DNA from: Blastococcus sp. CT_GayMR20
Lineage (GTDB): Bacteria; Actinomycetota; Actinomycetes; Mycobacteriales; Geodermatophilaceae
DNA length: 42,722 nt
Assembly (NCBI RefSeq): GCF_004570345.1
Contig: NZ_SPQM01000025.1
Coordinates: 1 to 42,722 of the forward strand
Direction of reading: 5' to 3'
In this document: positions 8,948 through 17,040 of the stretch, piece after piece
Layout of the letters: each line of letters starts with the position of its first letter
How positions within the stretch are numbered: the first letter of the stretch is position 1
The notes under the pieces: model-generated
Databases searched by the model: none
Told to the model about the DNA's origin: nothing
What the model saw: the letters and a program-made list of their open reading frames with translations, nothing else
Program-made: the position numbers and the translations under genes

Positions 8948-10630
8948 TCAGGCCGGGCGCTCGCTGCCCGGCAGGACGGGCACCAGCAGGTGGGAGTCGT
9001 AGCGGCCGCCGGTGTGCACCCGGTGCGTGCCGCGATTCACCGTGTCCTCGTGGCGTGCGTAGGTGAGGGGCTTCGGGTAGCGCATGACGTCACTGCCCTG
9101 GACCACGAGCAGCAGCCGCTCACCCGCCTCGAAGCGGGTTCCCGACGGCAGGACCTCGATGTCGAGACGGACGACCTCGTCGGGCCGGACCGGCAGCTCG
9201 CGCTGGTGGGCGAGCACGGGCAGGTACTCGGTGGAGCGCTCCTCGTCCAGTTCCCGGTGCGAGGCGCGCTGCCATCCGACGGCGACCGGGCCGTCCTCGA
9301 ACTGGGCGTAGTACGGGAACCCGACGGGCCGGCCCTCTGTGTCGAGCTTGAACAGCGCCACGAAGACGTCCATGTCGTCGCCCTCGGAGGCGGACACGTG
9401 CAGCGCAGCCGTGATGTGGCCGACCAGCTCCACCGGCTCGGTGAAAGCGATCTCGAAGGTGGCCCGGTGCGGGTTCAGCCCGCTGCCCAGGCCGTCGTAG
9501 CCCACGCTCTCCTCGCTCTCGACGGGGGACCAGCCGAGGGAGCCGTCACCCGACCGCAGGTGGAGCTTCCGGTACTGGACCGCCTCCAGCGGCCATTGGG
9601 TGGCGGTCCGGTGCTCGCCGTCGTAGTAGGAGTTGCGCACCTCGACGCGCACGCGCGGCCAGTCCTGGATCCCGGTGTCCTTGCCGAGCAGGAAGTGGTC
9701 GAAGAACGCCCGCTGCCGCTCGACCTGCTCGGGCTCGTAGTAGTACGCCCACTTCTTGCGCCCGTGGACGTCCAGCCACTTCTGGGAGGAGGACATCCGC
9801 CGGAACCCCTCGAGGGTGCCGCGGGTGTGCAGACCCTGGTCGGACCAGCTGGCCACGACGAACGCCGGCACCCGGATCTCCTCCAGCCGGGCGCTCTTCG
9901 ACTGCCAGAACGCGTCGTAGAACGGATGTGCCGCCGTCTCCGCCTCGAGGTCCTCGATCTCGGTGACGCTGGCGCCCCAGCGCTCCCAGATGTAGGGCCA
10001 GAAGGAGGTCTCCGGGACCCCGCCGTGGCGGGCGACCTCCCGGTAGGTGTCGCTCCAGCCCTCCCAGGGGTTGATCGCCGCGAGGTGCGGCGGATCGAGC
10101 TCGGCGACCCGCCACTGCGACACCGTCAGGTACGAGACGCCGGACAGTCCCACCTTCCCGGCGCTCCACGGCTGCGTCCCCGCCCACTCGACGAGGTTCG
10201 CGAACGCCTGCGCCTCCTGCGGCGAGCAGTAGGTCGCGGGGCCCTCGCAGTACCAGGTGCCCGGGATGTCGGCGATGACGATCGCGTAGCCGTGCGGGAC
10301 CCAGTACTCCGGGTCGGGGGCCTCGAACGTGGTCAGCTCGCCGGTGTGCTCGGGCAGCACACCGGCGGCCGGGTAGATCACACCGATGGGCGCCGGGTTG
10401 TGCTTGCCGTACGGCGACCAGCTGATCAGCGGTGCGGCGGGGACGTCGGTGTCCGGCCGGTAGACGTCGACGTAGATCCGCTCGCCGGAGGGCCCGACCG
10501 GAACGGCGACGTCCCGCTCGATCACCATCCCGGGCCGGTGCTCCTGGCGGTACTGCGGCGGGCGGCCTGCCCTCGACTCCGGCGTGCTGCGCGGAGCCCG
10601 GAACAGCAGGTCGACGTCGTCGGGCGTCAC
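8948..10630 (-). CDS. CocE/NonD family alpha/beta hydrolase (S15 type)
   Basis: 560-residue serine hydrolase of the family that includes cocaine esterase CocE and X-Pro dipeptidyl peptidases. The N-terminal alpha/beta-hydrolase domain has the oxyanion-side YG pair in SWSPYGK (70-76). The nucleophile is Ser166 in GVSYLTVSQW, the acid Asp264 in SWSDQG and the base His289 in LDVHG. From about 320 a C-terminal jelly-roll domain follows, as in CocE. The substrate (ester, amide or peptide) cannot be predicted. There is no signal peptide. The start is a GTG with GAGGAG just upstream, 23 bp after the quinone-oxidoreductase-like gene with which it is probably co-transcribed. It converges on the VWA gene. 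Confidence 0.9.
   Translation of the reverse strand: MTPDDVDLLFRAPRSTPESRAGRPPQYRQEHRPGMVIERDVAVPVGPSGERIYVDVYRPDTDVPAAPLISWSPYGKHNPAPIGVIYPAAGVLPEHTGELTTFEAPDPEYWVPHGYAIVIADIPGTWYCEGPATYCSPQEAQAFANLVEWAGTQPWSAGKVGLSGVSYLTVSQWRVAELDPPHLAAINPWEGWSDTYREVARHGGVPETSFWPYIWERWGASVTEIEDLEAETAAHPFYDAFWQSKSARLEEIRVPAFVVASWSDQGLHTRGTLEGFRRMSSSQKWLDVHGRKKWAYYYEPEQVERQRAFFDHFLLGKDTGIQDWPRVRVEVRNSYYDGEHRTATQWPLEAVQYRKLHLRSGDGSLGWSPVESEESVGYDGLGSGLNPHRATFEIAFTEPVELVGHITAALHVSASEGDDMDVFVALFKLDTEGRPVGFPYYAQFEDGPVAVGWQRASHRELDEERSTEYLPVLAHQRELPVRPDEVVRLDIEVLPSGTRFEAGERLLLVVQGSDVMRYPKPLTYARHEDTVNRGTHRVHTGGRYDSHLLVPVLPGSERPA
8952..8972 (+). terminator. Hairpin shared by convergent gene ends
   Basis: GCCGGGC (8952-8958) pairs with GCCCGGC (8966-8972) around a 7-base loop. 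It starts 17 bases past the VWA stop and lies inside the 3' end of the convergent hydrolase gene. Because the two genes are only 12 bp apart, it could end transcription from either side. A 7-bp stem without a U-tract is weak evidence. Mirror: 33751-33771. Confidence 0.3.
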
Positions 10631-10653
10631 AGGTCTCCTCGGAAACTACGGGT

Positions 10654-11625
10654 TCAGCGGGTGGGGTCGAGGACGAGCTTGCCGGTCGAGCGCCGGGAGA
10701 GCAGGTCCTCGTGCGCCTGCCGGACGTCCGACAGCGGGTAGCGACCGCCCACGACGGGCGTCAGCAGACCGTCGGCCACCATCGGCAGCAGTTCGTTCAT
10801 CGCCGCGTCCATCATCTGGGGGCGCGCCATGCAGTGGGCCAGCCAGAAGCCGATGACGGCTCGGCTGGTGCCCATGAGCGAGGGCGCCTGCACCGGCTTC
10901 GGCGGCACCCGCCCGGCCATGCCGTACGCCACCAGCCGCCCGAACGGGGCCAGTGCCGACATGGCGCCGTCGAACACGTTGCCGCCGGTCATCTCCAGGA
11001 CGATGTCCACCTTCTTGCCGCCGTTGGCCTCCCGCAGGGCCCCGGTGAAGTCCTTCGGGTCGTTCTCGGCGAGCGCCGGGTCGACCGTGGCGTGGGCGCC
11101 CAGCTCCTCGCACAGCGCTCGCTTCTCCGGGCTCGACGCGGTCGCGATGACCCGGCCGGCACCCCAGTGCCGGGCCAGCTGGACGGCGAGGCTGCCCACG
11201 CCACCCGCGCCGGCGATGACGACGACCGACTCGCCCTCGGCCAGGTGCGAGCTCGTGCGGAGCAGGTGCCAGGCGGTCGCCCCCTGGAGGACGACGGCCA
11301 GTGCCTGCTCGTCGCTGACGCCGTCCGGCACCGGCCAGGTGAGGACGTCGTGCGCCACCGCCTTCTGGGCGTATCCGCCCCCCTCCAGAAGGCCGACCAC
11401 GCGCTGGCCGCCACCCACCGGGGTGCCGACGAACTCCGCGCCGGGGATCAGCGGCAGCTGCTGCTGGGCGAGGTAGGAGTTCTCGATCTGGTGGGTGTCG
11501 GCAAAGTTGACTCCTGCGGAGCTCACCTCGTAGAGCTGCTGACCAGGCCCTGGAACCGGGTCAGGTAGATCGACCATGTCCATGACTTCGGGGCCGCCGA
11601 AGCGGGTGATCTGCACGGCTCGCAT
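10654..11625 (-). CDS. Quinone oxidoreductase-like medium-chain dehydrogenase (zinc-independent type)
   Basis: 323-residue cytoplasmic oxidoreductase of the MDR superfamily. The GroES-like N-terminal domain opens with MRAVQITRFGGPEVM, typical of NADPH:quinone reductases, and has AGVNFAD at 37-43. The nucleotide-binding loop AGAGGVGS is at 138-145. The cysteine cluster of zinc alcohol dehydrogenases is absent, favouring an NADPH-dependent quinone or enone reductase. Physiological substrate unknown. It is the first gene of a minus-strand pair with the CocE-type hydrolase. A TAGTCT hexamer six bases before the ATG suggests a leaderless transcript. Confidence 0.9.
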   Translation of the reverse strand: MRAVQITRFGGPEVMDMVDLPDPVPGPGQQLYEVSSAGVNFADTHQIENSYLAQQQLPLIPGAEFVGTPVGGGQRVVGLLEGGGYAQKAVAHDVLTWPVPDGVSDEQALAVVLQGATAWHLLRTSSHLAEGESVVVIAGAGGVGSLAVQLARHWGAGRVIATASSPEKRALCEELGAHATVDPALAENDPKDFTGALREANGGKKVDIVLEMTGGNVFDGAMSALAPFGRLVAYGMAGRVPPKPVQAPSLMGTSRAVIGFWLAHCMARPQMMDAAMNELLPMVADGLLTPVVGGRYPLSDVRQAHEDLLSRRSTGKLVLDPTR

Positions 11626-11631
11626 CGCCCG

Positions 11632-11637
11632 AGACTA
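11632..11637 (-). promoter_or_regulatory. Candidate -10 element (TAGTCT), leaderless start of the quinone oxidoreductase gene
   Basis: On the minus strand TAGTCT fits TANNNT and is followed by exactly six bases (CGGGCG) and the ATG. The AGGAGGAGGAG run further upstream is too distant to act as a ribosome binding site if transcription starts at the ATG. Mirror: 31086-31091 on the plus strand. Confidence 0.5.
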
Positions 11638-11813
11638 AGGGGCTCCTCCTCCTCGCCGACGGTGGGCGGGAATGCCCAGGGCGAGGGGAGGGAATCGCGC
11701 AGCCACGCACGTCCTCGGGCCGACGCTGAGACGTCGACCGCCGATCTCAACCGCGCACGCGCACCGACGGGCAGATCACGCACTCTGCGAGGACCGACCC
11801 TGCCGGTCGGCCG

Positions 11814-12038
11814 CTAGTCATCCGCATCCGGGGCCGAGCCGTCCGGGCCCCGCCCCGAGGTTCCGGACGAGCGTCCGGGGCCGACGGCCGGAGCCGCCCC
11901 GCCGAGTTCCTTGCTCACCGTCGGATCGGCGTCGTCGGGCTGCGGTACCCGTGGGTCGTCCGGAAGTCGGATGTCCACCTCGTCGGCAGGCGCTGCCGCG
12001 GGCGCGTCGTCCTGCGGGGGGATGCTTTCGCCGTCCAT
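11814..12038 (-). CDS. Small acidic, probably disordered protein of unknown function
   Basis: 74 residues, rich in Asp, Pro, Ala and Gly, with very few hydrophobic or basic residues and no Cys. It has no signal peptide, membrane helix or domain I recognise. A central IRLPDDPRVPQPDDADP segment looks the least random. Third codon positions are G/C-rich like its neighbours, and TAGTTC lies exactly six bases before the ATG, as in three other genes here; this supports a real, leaderless gene. It follows the MFS gene on the same strand, 110 bp away, and could be co-transcribed with it. A spurious reading frame cannot be excluded. Confidence 0.5.
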   Translation of the reverse strand: MDGESIPPQDDAPAAAPADEVDIRLPDDPRVPQPDDADPTVSKELGGAAPAVGPGRSSGTSGRGPDGSAPDADD

Positions 12039-12044
12039 GCCGTG

Positions 12045-12050
12045 GAACTA
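12045..12050 (-). promoter_or_regulatory. Candidate -10 element (TAGTTC) for the small acidic protein gene
   Basis: TAGTTC on the minus strand, then six bases and the ATG. The last base is C where T is consensus. A short inverted repeat (CGGCAG-GT-CTGCCG) lies further upstream in the same gap after the MFS stop. Mirror: 30673-30678. Confidence 0.35.
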
Positions 12051-12148
12051 CCCCGGGCGTCGTCCGGAACTCAGGCCGCCGTCCAAGATCGGCAGACCTG
12101 CCGACGTCCTGGGGGCACCGATCGCATGCACCCCACGCTTCAACGTGT

Positions 12149-13876
12149 TCACGGCGGGTCCGCCGCAGCGGGTGCGGCCGTCGGAGGCGGCTCGGGAAGC
12201 GCGTTCGGGACGACGTCCGGCTCGATGTCGGGCCGCACGGCCGGCACCGCATAGGCCCAGACGAGGTGCCGCACAACCGGGCCCGTGTTCCCGGCGAGGT
12301 AGGCCCGGGCCCGTTCCTCCAGGGCGGCGTCGGCGACCGTGCCCCGTTCGACGTGCTGGCGGAGGTGCTCACGCCACGTGCTGACGGTGAACGTCTCCAG
12401 GAACAACTCGGGATCCTCGGCGTCCTGGAACACGCCCCACAGGTAGGCGCCGGTGCGGCGCCGGGCACGGGCGAGGTCCCGCATCACGTCGAGGAAGTCG
12501 CGGACGTCGGCGTCCCGCACCCGCCACTCCACGGTGACGAGCACCGGCCCGGCGTCCGGGGCCCAGTCCAGGGACGGCGGCCGAGGCCACGGGAGTTCGC
12601 TGTGCCGGACGTCGTGGTCGGACTGCAGCGGGACCAGGAGCAGTCCCAGGAGTGCGGCCAGCACCAGTCCCCCCGCCGGCAGGAGGAACGCCGCGGTGAG
12701 CCCGAGGGTGTCCGCGACCGCGCCCCACATCACCGCCCCGAGCGCCTGCCCGCCCATGAACACGAGCTGGAAGTAGGCCAGCGCCCGGGCCCGGGCCCAG
12801 GTGGGGAGCAGCAGCTGGGCGGTGGCGTTGAGCGTGGACTGGACGGCGATCCAGCTGAGGCCCCCCAGCACCAGGGCGGCCACGACCACCACCGGTGAGG
12901 GGTGCACGCCCACCACGGCCACGGCCGCCGCGAAGCCCAGCATCGCGGCGGGCACGACCACGCCCGAGCCGCGCCGGGCGCGGAGCCGCGGCAGCACCGC
13001 GGTGCCGAGGACCGCCCCGGCCCCCACCGCGACGAGCAGCCCCCCGTACCCGTTCGGCCCCATCCCCATGGGTCCGCGGGCCACGGCCGGCAGCAGTGCC
13101 CAGAGACCGCTGGCGAACACCATGAAGAGGGCCGAGCGGGCGAGCACGCTGGTGAACGCGGGCGCACTGCGGACGTACCGCAGCCCCGCCCGGATGGCCT
13201 GGCCGATCGGCTCCGCGCCCAGCAGCCGCCGGGTGGCCGGCCGTGGCCAGCGGTGCAGGACGGCGAGCACGCCCAGGAAGGACGCGGAGTTCAGCGCGAA
13301 CGCGGCGGCGGGACCGGCCGCGGCCACCAGCAACCCGCCGATCGCCGGCCCGACGGCGCGGGCGACATTGGCGTTGGCGCCGTTGAGCAGCGCCGCGAGC
13401 GGGAGCTCCTCCCGGGGCACCAGTTCGGGCTGGACCGCCTGGAAGCACGGCGCGGCGAGCGCCTGCCCCACCGCCAGGACGGCAGTGAGGGCGAGCAGCC
13501 GGTTCGGCGTCACCCCACCCGCCGCCGTCAGCACGGCCAGCGCGGCGGAGGCCAGCAGCATCAGCGTCTGGCTGAGCAACAGCACCCGCCGACGGTCGAG
13601 GATGTCCCCGAGCGCTCCGGCGGGAACGACGAGGAGGAAGACGGGCAGCGTGGCCGCCGTCTGCACGAGGGCGATCTGCAGGGCGCTGCCGCCGAGGTCC
13701 CCCATGAGCCACTGCGCGCCCACCGTCTGGGCCCAGGTGCCGGTGTTGGCGACGAACTGGGCGATCCACAGCGCGCGGAACCAGGTGTGCCGCAGCGGCG
13801 CCCAGGCGGACGGCAGCGCCGCCCGGGAGGGGTCGGGGGCAGGGGTGTCCCGGCGGACGTCGACGACGTCGACCAT
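12149..13876 (-). CDS. MFS exporter with a C-terminal ferredoxin-like (ABM-type) domain
   Basis: 575-residue membrane transporter of the MFS_3 / EntS-like group, expected to export a small molecule by proton antiport. Residues about 30-425 hold roughly 12 hydrophobic helices, with an MFS loop at ALGDILDRRRVLLLSQ after helix 2. Residues about 445-535 are soluble: PVLVTVEWRVRDADVRDFLD, then GAYLWGVFQDAEDPELFLE and STWREHLRQH, resembling the dimeric alpha/beta-barrel fold of antibiotic-biosynthesis monooxygenases. The last 40 residues are Pro/Ala-rich. It is last in the gpgS-GT-SDR series but has its own TAGGGC hexamer six bases before the ATG, 60 bp after the SDR stop. The cargo could be the sugar product of that cluster; this is inference. 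Confidence 0.88.
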   Translation of the reverse strand: MVDVVDVRRDTPAPDPSRAALPSAWAPLRHTWFRALWIAQFVANTGTWAQTVGAQWLMGDLGGSALQIALVQTAATLPVFLLVVPAGALGDILDRRRVLLLSQTLMLLASAALAVLTAAGGVTPNRLLALTAVLAVGQALAAPCFQAVQPELVPREELPLAALLNGANANVARAVGPAIGGLLVAAAGPAAAFALNSASFLGVLAVLHRWPRPATRRLLGAEPIGQAIRAGLRYVRSAPAFTSVLARSALFMVFASGLWALLPAVARGPMGMGPNGYGGLLVAVGAGAVLGTAVLPRLRARRGSGVVVPAAMLGFAAAVAVVGVHPSPVVVVAALVLGGLSWIAVQSTLNATAQLLLPTWARARALAYFQLVFMGGQALGAVMWGAVADTLGLTAAFLLPAGGLVLAALLGLLLVPLQSDHDVRHSELPWPRPPSLDWAPDAGPVLVTVEWRVRDADVRDFLDVMRDLARARRRTGAYLWGVFQDAEDPELFLETFTVSTWREHLRQHVERGTVADAALEERARAYLAGNTGPVVRHLVWAYAVPAVRPDIEPDVVPNALPEPPPTAAPAAADPP

Positions 13877-13882
13877 TCCGGG

Positions 13883-13888
13883 GCCCTA
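13883..13888 (-). promoter_or_regulatory. Candidate -10 element (TAGGGC) for a leaderless MFS transcript
   Basis: TAGGGC on the minus strand, six bases (CCCGGA), then ATG. It matches TANNN and lacks the final T, so on its own it is weak; the spacing shared with three other genes in the window is the main support. Mirror: 28835-28840. Confidence 0.33.
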
Positions 13889-13909
13889 CCCGCCGCGTCC
13901 GCGCGCACG

Positions 13910-13921
13910 CCCCGATCGGGG
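13910..13921 (-). terminator. Palindrome CCCCGATCGGGG between SDR and MFS genes
   Basis: A 12-base perfect palindrome 15 bp after the SDR stop and before the MFS promoter candidate. As RNA it could form only a short stem with a tiny loop, so it may equally be a protein-binding site. Mirror: 28802-28813. Confidence 0.25.
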
Positions 13922-13936
13922 GCTCGGGCCGTCCAC

Positions 13937-14878
13937 TCAGCTGATCGCGGCGAGCCCGCGCTGTACCGCGGTCTCGCCGGCGGCCAGGCGGTCCCGGACC
14001 ACGGGCAGCAGATGGCCCTCGGCGTCGAGCATGTCCCGCCAGCCGCGCAGCGGGACCCAGCCCAGCAGCTTGTCCGCCTTGACGCAGGAGATCCCCGATG
14101 CGTCGGGCCGCGGCACCGGCCGCAGTCGCACGGCCTCCCCGAAGTGCCGTCGGACGAGGTCGTGCAGCGGAAGGCCGTTGGCGTTGTCCGAGGCCGCCGC
14201 GTAGACGACCTCGTGACCACCGGTCTCGGCGGTCACGGCGGCGAGCAGGAGCTCGGCCAGGTCGTCGACGACGACGTAGGACCAGAACGAGGCGCTCGTG
14301 TCCTCCCCTCGTGCCCGCACGATCGGGCCGACGTTGCGCTCGATGTTGCCCTCCCACTGGATCCACGTCGGCCGGATCGACACGGCGGTGATGTCCGAGC
14401 GGGAGACGGCAGCGTCCATGAGCAGTTCGCCGAACCACTTCGACAGCGCGTAGGTGTCCTGCGGCGCCACGGGATGCAGCTCGTCGATGGGCGCGTACGC
14501 GGCGTGGAAGTACCGCGTCGGGTACGAGAAGCCCGGCACGGTCTCGCTGGAGATGTGGACGAAGCGGCGCACGCCGGCCCGTTCGGCGGCCTCCAGCGTG
14601 GCGTAGGTCGCCATCAGGTTGGTCTGGAGGATCACGTGCGGCGGGTTCTTCACCGGGCTGGGGATCCCGGCGGCGTGCACGACGGCGTCGTGGCCGGGCA
14701 GGACGGCCGCGGCATGCCCGGCATCGGTCAGATCCGCCTGGATGTACCGGACCTGACCCGCCCGCTCGTAGACCGGCGGCAGCCGGTCGACGGCAGTCAC
14801 CTCGTGTCCGGCCCGCAGGAGGACGTCCAGCGTGGCGGCGCCGAGCTTGCCGCGGGCCCCGGTCACGAGGATGCGCAT
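13937..14878 (-). CDS. NAD-dependent epimerase/dehydratase (extended SDR)
   Basis: 313-residue cytoplasmic Rossmann enzyme that probably oxidises, epimerises or reduces a nucleotide sugar or related sugar. The NAD(P) loop TGARGKLG is at 6-13. Catalytic Tyr143 and Lys147 lie in DTYALSKWFGE, preceded by ISSET at 109-113. The Asp after strand 2 (AVDRLPP) favours NAD. The C-terminal SIRPTWIQWEGN segment should contact the substrate. It follows the GT2 gene by 42 bp on the same strand, so it probably belongs to the gpgS-led operon. No good Shine-Dalgarno is visible near the ATG; a GGGG/CCCC repeat lies just before it. Confidence 0.9.
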   Translation of the reverse strand: MRILVTGARGKLGAATLDVLLRAGHEVTAVDRLPPVYERAGQVRYIQADLTDAGHAAAVLPGHDAVVHAAGIPSPVKNPPHVILQTNLMATYATLEAAERAGVRRFVHISSETVPGFSYPTRYFHAAYAPIDELHPVAPQDTYALSKWFGELLMDAAVSRSDITAVSIRPTWIQWEGNIERNVGPIVRARGEDTSASFWSYVVVDDLAELLLAAVTAETGGHEVVYAAASDNANGLPLHDLVRRHFGEAVRLRPVPRPDASGISCVKADKLLGWVPLRGWRDMLDAEGHLLPVVRDRLAAGETAVQRGLAAIS

Positions 14879-14920
14879 GTCGGGGGGTGCCCCTCGGTCC
14901 AGGAGGCCTCGCCCCGCCGG

Positions 14921-15865
14921 TCAGCTGACATAGCGGCGCGCCGTCGAGAGCCGTTGCGCCTGCTCCAGCGCCGCGAAGCGGGCCTCGGCGTGCGGCGGCA
15001 GGATCCGGCGCTCACGCACCACCCACGGGATGCCGCGGACTGCGTCCAGGACCGCGAGCACGGTCACCCGGTCCCGTGGCACGGTGCGCAGCAGGTGCAG
15101 CGTCCGGCGCACCGCGGGACGCAGCGGACGGCGGAGCCATGTCGTCCAGAGGGTGTTGCGGATGCCGTGTCGACGCCGCAGGTGGGCATCCCGCGCCCGG
15201 CTCGCCCGGTGGTGGACGGTCAGCTCCGCCAGGTAGCAGAGCTCCCAGCCCGCGGCAGCCAGGTCGGCGGCCATCAGCTCCTCCTCACCGCCCAGCCACA
15301 GCCGCTCGGAGAAGCCGCCGACCTCGAGGAAAGCCTCCCGGCGCAGCACCGTGGCTGCGGCGAGGAAGGAGCCGAGCGCCGGACCCGGCAGCCAGGGGGC
15401 ACCCCGGACGGGAGAGTCCCGCAGCTCCGCGACGATCGGGTCCTCGATGCCGCCCGGTTCGACGACGATGCGCCCCGTTGCCGCGGCCAGCCGGGGATGG
15501 GCGTCGAACAGGTCGCCGGCCCTCGCCAGCGAGCCCGGCTCCCACCACGTGTCGTCGTCGCAGAAGGCCACATACGGGGTCGTCAGTCGGGAGACGCCGA
15601 CGTTGCGGCCGACGGCACCGAGGTTCTCCGGGCTGGCGATGAGCTCCACGTCCGGGAACCGCTCCCGGACCGCCGCCGCCGTGCCGTCCGCGGAGCCGTT
15701 GTCGACGACGACGACGTGCGGCCGCTCGGGCAGGGCGAGCAACCGGGCGACGGCGAGCAGCAGTTCCTCACGCCGCTGATGGGTGATCACGACGACGGCC
15801 ACGCGAGGATCCGGCCCGGCCCGCAGTCCTGTCCCCGTGCCCGCCGGGACGCTGCCGGTGCTCAT
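14921..15865 (-). CDS. Family 2 glycosyltransferase (GT-A fold)
   Basis: 314 residues. The fold starts with VAVVVITHQRREEL and VVVVDNGSADGT (51-62); a DDD metal/nucleotide-sugar motif in FCDDDTWWEP is at 103-105, and GGFSERLWLGGEEELMAADLA carries the acceptor-side acidic residues. After about 230 a basic, helical C-terminal region follows. No clear membrane helix. Donor and acceptor are unknown; the rhamnosyl- or galactosyl-type inverting GT2 enzymes of cell-wall glycans are the closest general class. The start overlaps the GT4 stop by four bases (ATGA), so the two are translationally coupled. Confidence 0.9.
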   Translation of the reverse strand: MSTGSVPAGTGTGLRAGPDPRVAVVVITHQRREELLLAVARLLALPERPHVVVVDNGSADGTAAAVRERFPDVELIASPENLGAVGRNVGVSRLTTPYVAFCDDDTWWEPGSLARAGDLFDAHPRLAAATGRIVVEPGGIEDPIVAELRDSPVRGAPWLPGPALGSFLAAATVLRREAFLEVGGFSERLWLGGEEELMAADLAAAGWELCYLAELTVHHRASRARDAHLRRRHGIRNTLWTTWLRRPLRPAVRRTLHLLRTVPRDRVTVLAVLDAVRGIPWVVRERRILPPHAEARFAALEQAQRLSTARRYVS

Positions 15866-17040
15866 CCGGCCGCGCTCCGGTGCGCCCCCGTGGCGGTCCG
15901 AGCGAGGAGCTCGGCGTAGAGCCGCTCGTAGCCGAGGGCCATGACCCCGGGGCTGAAGCGACTGCGGGCGGTCGCGGCGCAGGCCTCGGGGTCCAGCTCG
16001 GCCAGCCGGCCGAGCGCCGCGGTGAAGTCCGCCTCATCCTCGGCGAGATACCCGGTGACCTTGGGCTCGACGAGGGAGGGCAGGCACCCACGGGCCATGG
16101 CCACGACCGGCGTGCCGGCGGCCAGCGCCTCGCAGACCGCGGTACCGCCGGGCTCCTCCCAGCGGATGGGGAAGAGCACCGCCCGGGACCGCCGGAGCAG
16201 GTCGGCCTTCTCGCTCCCGGCCACGCTGCCGATCCAGCGGGCCCGGTCCCCGTCGAGAAGAGGTGCCACGTGGTCGAGGAACCAGCGGACGTCGGGGTAG
16301 CCGCGCACCGGGCTCGTGGGGTCGGCCAGCGCGGTCTCCAGGGCGGCACGGTCGGGCTGACCACCGACCGGTCCGGCGAGCACCACCGGCACCCCGGCCG
16401 CCCGGCAGGCCCGCAGCGCGATGTCGATGCCCTTGGCCTCGCACAGCCGGGACAGCACCAGCACCGAGTCCATCCGCTCCTCCGGCGCCGCCGGCCGGCC
16501 GTCGGGGATGGGGACGGAGAGCGGCACGGAGCCGAGGGTCTGGCGGCGCAACGTGGCCGGGCCCCGCTCGATCTGGGAGTCGGAGACACCGGCGAAGAAG
16601 ACCCGCCCTCGTCCGTCGAAGGATTCGTAGAAGTCGGCATTGCGCCGCAGGTCCCAGTGCAGCGTGTGCAGCACGGGCGGGGCGGCGTCACCGAGGGCAC
16701 CGAGCACCGCGGGGCCGACCACCTCCAGGTGCGTGTGGACCAGATCGAAGGGCTGCCCCGCGGCGGCGTGCCGGCCGATCTCCTCGACCACGACCTGCGC
16801 ATGCGCCTGCGCGGCCCCGACCACCTCCGGGTACGGCGCCGCGAGACGGGCGAACTGTCCCCCGGGAAAGCGCCACACCCGGCCGTCGGCGTCCTGCTCG
16901 CTGTCTCCCACGGTCGCCAGGACGACGCGGTGCCCGCGACGGCGGAGCTCCGTGGTCAGCGTGGCGACGACGGTCTCCAGACCGCCGTAGCCCCGGGGAG
17001 GGACCGGCAGCCACGGGCCGGCGTCCATGAGGATCTTCAT
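15862..17040 (-). CDS. Family 4 glycosyltransferase (GT-B fold)
   Basis: 392 residues. It begins with MKILMDAGPWLPVPPRGYGG, the glycine-rich N-terminal loop of GT4 enzymes. LVHTHLE and SDSQIE follow in the N-terminal domain; VLSRLCEAKGID opens the second Rossmann domain, and the donor-binding E-x7-E is E296...E304 in EPGGTAVCEALAAGTPVV. It is a retaining transferase using a nucleotide sugar; which sugar is unknown. It is encoded between gpgS and the GT2 gene with ATGA overlaps at both ends, so all three proteins are likely made together. It might extend the glucosylglycerate made by GpgS, but that is inference only. Confidence 0.92.
   Translation of the reverse strand: MKILMDAGPWLPVPPRGYGGLETVVATLTTELRRRGHRVVLATVGDSEQDADGRVWRFPGGQFARLAAPYPEVVGAAQAHAQVVVEEIGRHAAAGQPFDLVHTHLEVVGPAVLGALGDAAPPVLHTLHWDLRRNADFYESFDGRGRVFFAGVSDSQIERGPATLRRQTLGSVPLSVPIPDGRPAAPEERMDSVLVLSRLCEAKGIDIALRACRAAGVPVVLAGPVGGQPDRAALETALADPTSPVRGYPDVRWFLDHVAPLLDGDRARWIGSVAGSEKADLLRRSRAVLFPIRWEEPGGTAVCEALAAGTPVVAMARGCLPSLVEPKVTGYLAEDEADFTAALGRLAELDPEACAATARSRFSPGVMALGYERLYAELLARTATGAHRSAAG

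Noticed and set aside
12902..15919. Very long open frame (about 1000 codons) antisense to the MFS, SDR and GT2 genes
   Set aside because: It covers three well-supported genes on the other strand. Its composition (Arg, Gly, His, Gln, Asp) is the usual result of reading GC-rich genes antisense, and no domain is visible.
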